A DNA stretch of 44,891 nucleotides from CAYLHS01 sp964594235 (GTDB lineage Bacteria; Actinomycetota; Acidimicrobiia; Spongiisociales; UBA4744): assembly GCA_964594235.1 (NCBI GenBank), contig CAZQMF010000008.1:1-44891 (forward strand). Direction: 5' to 3'. The translations under genes and the position numbers were made by a program. The notes under the pieces were generated by a model. The model was not told where the DNA came from and made no database searches. It worked only from the letters and a program-made list of their open reading frames with translations. Below, in pieces: positions 41,556 to 44,891 of the stretch (within the stretch, counting starts at the first letter, position 1; each line of letters begins with the position of its first letter).

Positions 41556-42235
41556 CAGGACTCACCTCCCGTGTCTTCTACGAAATCGGTCCCGGTGACG
41601 TCGTAGGTCTCCTGTCCACCGATGGAACCGACGGTATCCGTGGTGAATACCAGCGTGTCGGCCCACAACACGTCGTACGTGGTGAGCTGGCCGGGTTCCA
41701 CGATCGCCACGCCTCGAAGGTTCCTGAACGAACGCTCCGGAATGCGGTCGTTGCGGCCCAGCACAACGAGCACTTTGCGCCCGGCGTCCACTGCATCGAG
41801 GAATGCCTTCGCCCGCTTGGTCTTCGGCTCCGACCAGTCGAACGTCTGCACAACCTTCACGTTGCCTTCGGCAACCCGAGCGGACAGGGCGCTGCGCAGC
41901 GCGAGGCGCTTCATCTTCTTCGGCGTGCGCTGCGCGTAGGAACGCGGGCGCGGACCAAACGCGACGCCGCCGCCAACGAAGTGGGGGGCTCGAATCGAAC
42001 CCTGGCGAGCACGGCCAAGACCCTTCTGACGCCACGGCTTCCTGCCCCCGCCGCGGACTTCGGCCCGCGTCTTCGTCGACGCCGTACCGGAGCGAGCCCC
42101 GGCGAGCTGCGCGGTCACCACCTGGTGCATCACAGATTCGTTGGGTTCGATACCGAAGATCTCGGGATTCAGGCGTACGTCGCCGTCGCGAGTCCCGTCA
42201 CTCGTGAACAGGGCCGCTGTGCATGTATCAGCCAC
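41555..42235 (-). CDS. rplD: Ribosomal protein uL4
   Basis: 226 aa. GTASTKTRAEVRGGGRKPWRQKGLGRARQGSIRAPHFVGGGVAFGP is the tunnel-lining loop; KKMKRLALRSALSARVAEGNVKVV follows. The start overlaps the rplC stop by 8 bp. Its C-terminus (ETYDVTGTDFVEDTGGES) is slightly longer and more acidic than usual. Confidence 0.98.
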   Translation of the reverse strand: MADTCTAALFTSDGTRDGDVRLNPEIFGIEPNESVMHQVVTAQLAGARSGTASTKTRAEVRGGGRKPWRQKGLGRARQGSIRAPHFVGGGVAFGPRPRSYAQRTPKKMKRLALRSALSARVAEGNVKVVQTFDWSEPKTKRAKAFLDAVDAGRKVLVVLGRNDRIPERSFRNLRGVAIVEPGQLTTYDVLWADTLVFTTDTVGSIGGQETYDVTGTDFVEDTGGES

Positions 42236-42860
42236 GAGCCTTCACCGCCTCTCTCACGAGCACGACCGAGCCCTTGGGGCCCGGCACTGATCCACCGAGC
42301 AAGATCAGACCGCGGGCGGAGTCGATGTCGACGACGTCGAGGTTGAGCATCGTGACCCGTTCGCCACCCATCCGACCTGGGAGCTTGCGCCCTTTGAAGA
42401 CTCTCGCAGGCGTCGCGCACGCTCCGATCGAACCTGGAGCTCTATGGACACGGTGCACGCCGTGACTCGCTCCCTGGCCGCTGAAGTTGTGACGCTTGAT
42501 GACGCCCTGGAAACCCTTCCCCTTCGAAACACCTGCAACATCGGCCTTTGCGCCCTTGACGAGTACGTCGGCAATGGTGATCTCCTGCCCGATCTCATAC
42601 GCATCAGGATCGTCGACCCGTACTTCGACGAGGTGGCGCGATGGGGCGACACCCGCCTTGGCGTAGTGCCCAGCGAGCGGACGGTTGACGCCGTTCGCCT
42701 CCTTGTACGCTATTTGCACCGCCGCGTATCCGTCGGTCTCCGGACGCTTGATCTGCGTCACTCTGCATGGGCCCGCCTTGATGACGGTGACAGGGATCGC
42801 CCTGGCGTCGTCATCGAAGACCTGCGTCATGCCGAGTTTCTCTCCGAGAATGGCTTTCAC
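42228..42860 (-). CDS. rplC: Ribosomal protein uL3
   Basis: 210 aa. MKAILGEKLGMTQVFDDDARAIPVTVIKAGPC and GKGFQGVIKRHNFSGQGASHGVHRVHRAPGSIGA with FKGRKLPGRMGGERVTMLNL are canonical. Overlaps rpsJ as ATGA. Confidence 0.99.
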   Translation of the reverse strand: MKAILGEKLGMTQVFDDDARAIPVTVIKAGPCRVTQIKRPETDGYAAVQIAYKEANGVNRPLAGHYAKAGVAPSRHLVEVRVDDPDAYEIGQEITIADVLVKGAKADVAGVSKGKGFQGVIKRHNFSGQGASHGVHRVHRAPGSIGACATPARVFKGRKLPGRMGGERVTMLNLDVVDIDSARGLILLGGSVPGPKGSVVLVREAVKARG

Positions 42861-43168
42861 TGCTTGATCTCCACTTCCACGCCTGCCGGGAGGTCGAGCC
42901 TCATCAGCGAGTCCACGGTCTTGGGCGTCAACTCGAGGATGTCGATCAGACGCTTGTGGATGCGCATCTCGTAGTGCTCCCGGGAATCCTTGTCCACGAA
43001 TGGCGAGCGGATCACGCAGTAGCGATGAATCTCGGTGGGCAGTGGCACGGGGCCCCTGACCTTCGCCTGTGTTCTGATAACGGTCTCTGCGATCTTGCGC
43101 GCCGACTCGTCGACCACCTCGTGGTCATACGCCTTCAGGCGGATTCGGATCTTGTGTCCTTCTGGCAT
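42857..43168 (-). CDS. rpsJ: Ribosomal protein uS10
   Basis: 103 aa; also a NusB partner in antitermination. KIRIRLKAYDHEVVDESARKIAETVIRT and GPVPLPTEIHRYCVIRSPFVDKDSREHYEMRIHKRLIDIL are diagnostic. First gene of the S10 block, 15 nt after tuf, so probably co-transcribed with it. No strong Shine-Dalgarno is visible. Confidence 0.99.
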   Translation of the reverse strand: MPEGHKIRIRLKAYDHEVVDESARKIAETVIRTQAKVRGPVPLPTEIHRYCVIRSPFVDKDSREHYEMRIHKRLIDILELTPKTVDSLMRLDLPAGVEVEIKQ

Positions 43169-43183
43169 CTGCTGCTCGCTTCG

Positions 43184-44371
43184 CTATTTGATGACTTTGG
43201 TGACGGTGCCGGCACCGACGGTGCGGCCACCTTCACGAATGGCGAACTTTTGGCCGTCGTCCATCGCGATCGGGGTGATCAACTCGACGGTCATCTCCGT
43301 GTTGTCACCAGGCATCACCATCTCGGTACCCTCAGGCAACGTCACCGCACCCGTCACATCCGTCGTCCGGAAATAGAACTGCGGCCGATACCCAGGAAAG
43401 AACGGGTTATGACGGCCACCCTCCTCCTTCGTCAACACATACACCTGCGCCTCAAACACCGTATGCGGCGTAATCGACCCAGGCTTCGCCAACACCTGAC
43501 CCCGCTCCACCTCATCCTTACCTACCCCACGCAACAACACCCCAATATTGTCCCCAGCCCGCCCCTCATCCAACAACTTGCGGAACATCTCCACACCCGT
43601 CGCGACCGTCTTACGAGTCGGACGAATCCCCACAATCTCCACCTCATCGCCAACATGCACCACACCCGTCTCCACACGACCCGTCACAACCGTCCCACGA
43701 CCCGTAATCGAGAACACATCCTCAATCGGCATCAAAAACGGACGATCCGTCGGACGCACCGGCTCCGGAATATACGAATCCACCGCATCCATCAACTCCA
43801 GAATCGACCCCTCAGCCTCAACATCCCCCTCCAACGCCTTCAACGCCGACCCACGAACCACCGGCAACTCATCACCAGGAAACTCATACTCCGTCAACAA
43901 ATCCCGAACCTCCAACTCCACCAAATCCAGAAGCTCAGGATCATCAACCTGATCCGTCTTATTCAAATACACCACAATATACGGCACCCCAACCTGCCGA
44001 GCCAACAACACATGCTCCCGCGTCTGAGGCATCGGACCATCCGCAGCAGACACCACCAAAATCGCCCCATCAATCTGCGCAGCACCCGTAATCATATTCT
44101 TGATATAATCCGCATGCCCAGGCATATCCACATGCGCATAATGACGAGCATCCGTCTCATACTCCACATGCGCAATCTGAATCGTAATCCCCCGCTCACG
44201 CTCCTCAGGCGCCTTATCAATCTCATCAAACGACGTAAACACCGTCCCCCCACCACGCTCAGCCAACACCCGAGTAATCGCAGCAGTCAACGTCGTCTTC
44301 CCATGATCAATATGACCCATCGTCCCCACATTCACATGCGGCTTCGTACGCTCAAACTTCGCCTTCGCCAT
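43184..44371 (-). CDS. tuf: Elongation factor Tu with anomalous codon usage
   Basis: 395 aa GTPase that delivers aminoacyl-tRNA. The P-loop is GHIDHGKT (19-26); switch II region is DMPGH (82-86) in place of the usual DCPGH; and the guanine-specificity motif is NKTD. All three domains are complete, ending GGRTVGAGTVTKVIK. ATG 44371 is preceded by AGAGAGG; a GTG lies one codon upstream. The first 89 codons all end in G or T, and G/T-ending codons dominate until about 43330, whereas the final ~50 codons and all neighbours favour C-ending codons. It lies after three tRNA genes rather than after fusA, so it may be a second or displaced tuf. Confidence 0.98.
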   Translation of the reverse strand: MAKAKFERTKPHVNVGTMGHIDHGKTTLTAAITRVLAERGGGTVFTSFDEIDKAPEERERGITIQIAHVEYETDARHYAHVDMPGHADYIKNMITGAAQIDGAILVVSAADGPMPQTREHVLLARQVGVPYIVVYLNKTDQVDDPELLDLVELEVRDLLTEYEFPGDELPVVRGSALKALEGDVEAEGSILELMDAVDSYIPEPVRPTDRPFLMPIEDVFSITGRGTVVTGRVETGVVHVGDEVEIVGIRPTRKTVATGVEMFRKLLDEGRAGDNIGVLLRGVGKDEVERGQVLAKPGSITPHTVFEAQVYVLTKEEGGRHNPFFPGYRPQFYFRTTDVTGAVTLPEGTEMVMPGDNTEMTVELITPIAMDDGQKFAIREGGRTVGAGTVTKVIK

Positions 44372-44393
44372 CACACACCTCTCTCTGTCCTTG

Positions 44394-44467
44394 TAGCGGC
44401 GGGCAGACTCGAACTGCCGACCTCTCGATTATGAGTCGAGCGCTCTCACCTACTGAGCTACGCCGCC
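44394..44467 (-). tRNA. tRNA-Met (CAU anticodon)
   Basis: 74 nt without encoded CCA. Acceptor GGCGGCG pairs with CGCCGCT through a terminal G-U. The anticodon stem CTCGA/TCGAG encloses CTCATAA, anticodon CAT (44431-44433 on the plus strand reads ATG). T-arm is GGCAG-TTCGAGT-CTGCC. The acceptor lacks the C1-A72 mismatch of initiators, so elongator Met is favoured; a lysidine-modified tRNA-Ile(CAU) cannot be excluded. Confidence 0.9.
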
Positions 44468-44523
44468 TCGACTTCGTTCATGCACCCTCGCGGCCGCAGC
44501 CGCACCCAGAGGGCTGGAGTGCG

Positions 44524-44597
44524 AGCCTCCTTCCGGACTCGAACCGGAGACCTCCGCCTTACCATGGCGGCGCTACTACCAACTGAGCTAAGGAGGC
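44524..44597 (-). tRNA. tRNA-Thr (GGU anticodon)
   Basis: 74 nt without CCA. Acceptor GCCTCCT/AGGAGGC, anticodon stem CCGCC/GGCGG around ATGGTAA giving anticodon GGT, and T-arm CCGG-TTCGAGT-CCGG are all intact. Discriminator base is T. Confidence 0.95.
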
Positions 44598-44640
44598 CGG
44601 ATTGTCAGCCCGTCGCGACGGAGGGCCGTCTCGGCGGTGG

Positions 44641-44722
44641 TGCCGGGAGAAGGATTCGAACCTCCGAAGGCATCGCCGGCAGATTTACAGTCTGCTCCCT
44701 TTGGCCGCTCGGGCATCCCGGC
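44641..44722 (-). tRNA. tRNA-Tyr (GUA anticodon)
   Basis: 82 nt class II tRNA. Acceptor GCCGGGA/TCCCGGC, anticodon stem GCAGA/TCTGC around CTGTAAA giving GTA, and the long variable arm CGGCGATGCCTTCG expected of bacterial tRNA-Tyr. First gene of the Tyr-Thr-Met-tuf series. Confidence 0.95.
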
Positions 44723-44750
44723 AAGCCCGAAGCCAGCTCGGGCGGCTCGT

Positions 44751-44779
44751 AGAATAGCGGTCTCCCGGCCGAGCGGAAA
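44751..44779 (-). promoter_or_regulatory. Putative promoter of the tRNA-tuf transcript
   Basis: Minus-strand TATTCT (44756-44751) with a weak TTTCCG (44779-44774) 17 bp upstream, placing a start about 20 nt before tRNA-Tyr. The -35 match is poor. Confidence 0.35.
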
Positions 44780-44822
44780 CCTGGGTGGATCATCTCTCCG
44801 GGTGTGATGTCCGGTTTCGGGC

Positions 44823-44852
44823 TTGTCACCTGCCTGGGTTCTGGAGCATGAT
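44823..44852 (+). promoter_or_regulatory. Putative promoter of the plus-strand gene at the window edge
   Basis: TTGTCA (44823-44828), 18 bp, CATGAT (44847-44852). Consensus-like, followed by GGAGGAGGTGGGGA and ATG 44875. Confidence 0.3.
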
Positions 44853-44874
44853 GGTGTCGGAGGAGGTGGGGAAC

Positions 44875-44891
44875 ATGCGGGATCTCGACGA
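44875..44891 (+). CDS. Start of an unidentified gene, cut by the window end
   Basis: Only MRDLD and part of the next codon are visible. A strong purine-rich GGAGGAGG lies about 8-15 nt upstream. An in-frame ATG at 44848 could be the start instead, giving MMVSEEVGNMRDLD. Nothing can be said about function. Confidence 0.3.

Noticed and set aside
43184..44371. tuf as a pseudogene because of its odd base composition
   Set aside because: The frame is complete, all GTPase motifs are present and substitutions look conservative.

Overview
The window looks like chromosomal DNA of a high-GC actinobacterium, most likely of the Acidimicrobiia or a close relative. This is inferred from gene order: rpsI-rplM, glmM, glmS, acpS, nnr, alr, the tsa genes and groES-groEL lie beside a complete S10-spc-alpha ribosomal supercluster. 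S14 is the zinc-binding type, and starts are marked by actinobacterial TANNNT -10 boxes. No phage, plasmid, IS transposase or CRISPR array was seen.

Layout. Positions 1-4.8 kb hold accessory metabolism: a 2-hydroxyacid dehydrogenase, a PLP decarboxylase, a lone AbiEi/DUF559 nuclease-like gene bracketed by paired palindromes, a CoA-pyrophosphatase-like NUDIX gene and a GNAT. Positions 4.86-14.6 kb (minus strand) hold groEL-groES with two CIRCE operators, then a tightly overlapping operon nnr-alr-P1 peptidase-UDG-tsaE-tsaB-rimI-tsaD-M50 protease. Positions 14.6-19.8 kb hold a degraded small plus-strand gene, acpS, glmS, glmM, rpsI and rplM. Positions 20-27.6 kb hold threonine dehydratase, truA with a Yip1-like gene, a NUDIX gene, a DUF2007 protein, a MenC-type enolase-superfamily enzyme and a Kef-type antiporter with its RCK regulator. 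Positions 27.8-44.4 kb are an essentially gapless minus-strand run in transcription order tuf, rpsJ through secY, adk, map, infA, rpmJ, rpsM, rpsK, rpsD, rpoA, rplQ. It is preceded by tRNA-Tyr, tRNA-Thr and tRNA-Met genes.

How genes work together. The ribosomal run supplies most r-proteins plus SecY, initiation factor 1, methionine aminopeptidase, adenylate kinase and RNA polymerase alpha. The tsa operon makes the t6A tRNA modification and carries cell-wall (alr), NAD(P)HX-repair (nnr) and DNA-repair (UDG) genes. GlmM and GlmS start UDP-GlcNAc synthesis next to AcpS.

Most noteworthy signals. (1) Four 47-bp palindromes arranged as two 60-bp-period pairs flank the nuclease-like gene. (2) Five intergenic regions are built from tandem 7-bp repeats, and four of them carry GCTCGC-N3-GCGAGC hairpins. 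(3) tuf uses almost only G- or T-ending codons until its last ~50 codons. (4) Ribosomal protein S3 carries a long acidic tail with four 24-residue tandem repeats. (5) Many first genes have a TANNNT box 5-8 nt before the start codon, implying leaderless mRNAs.
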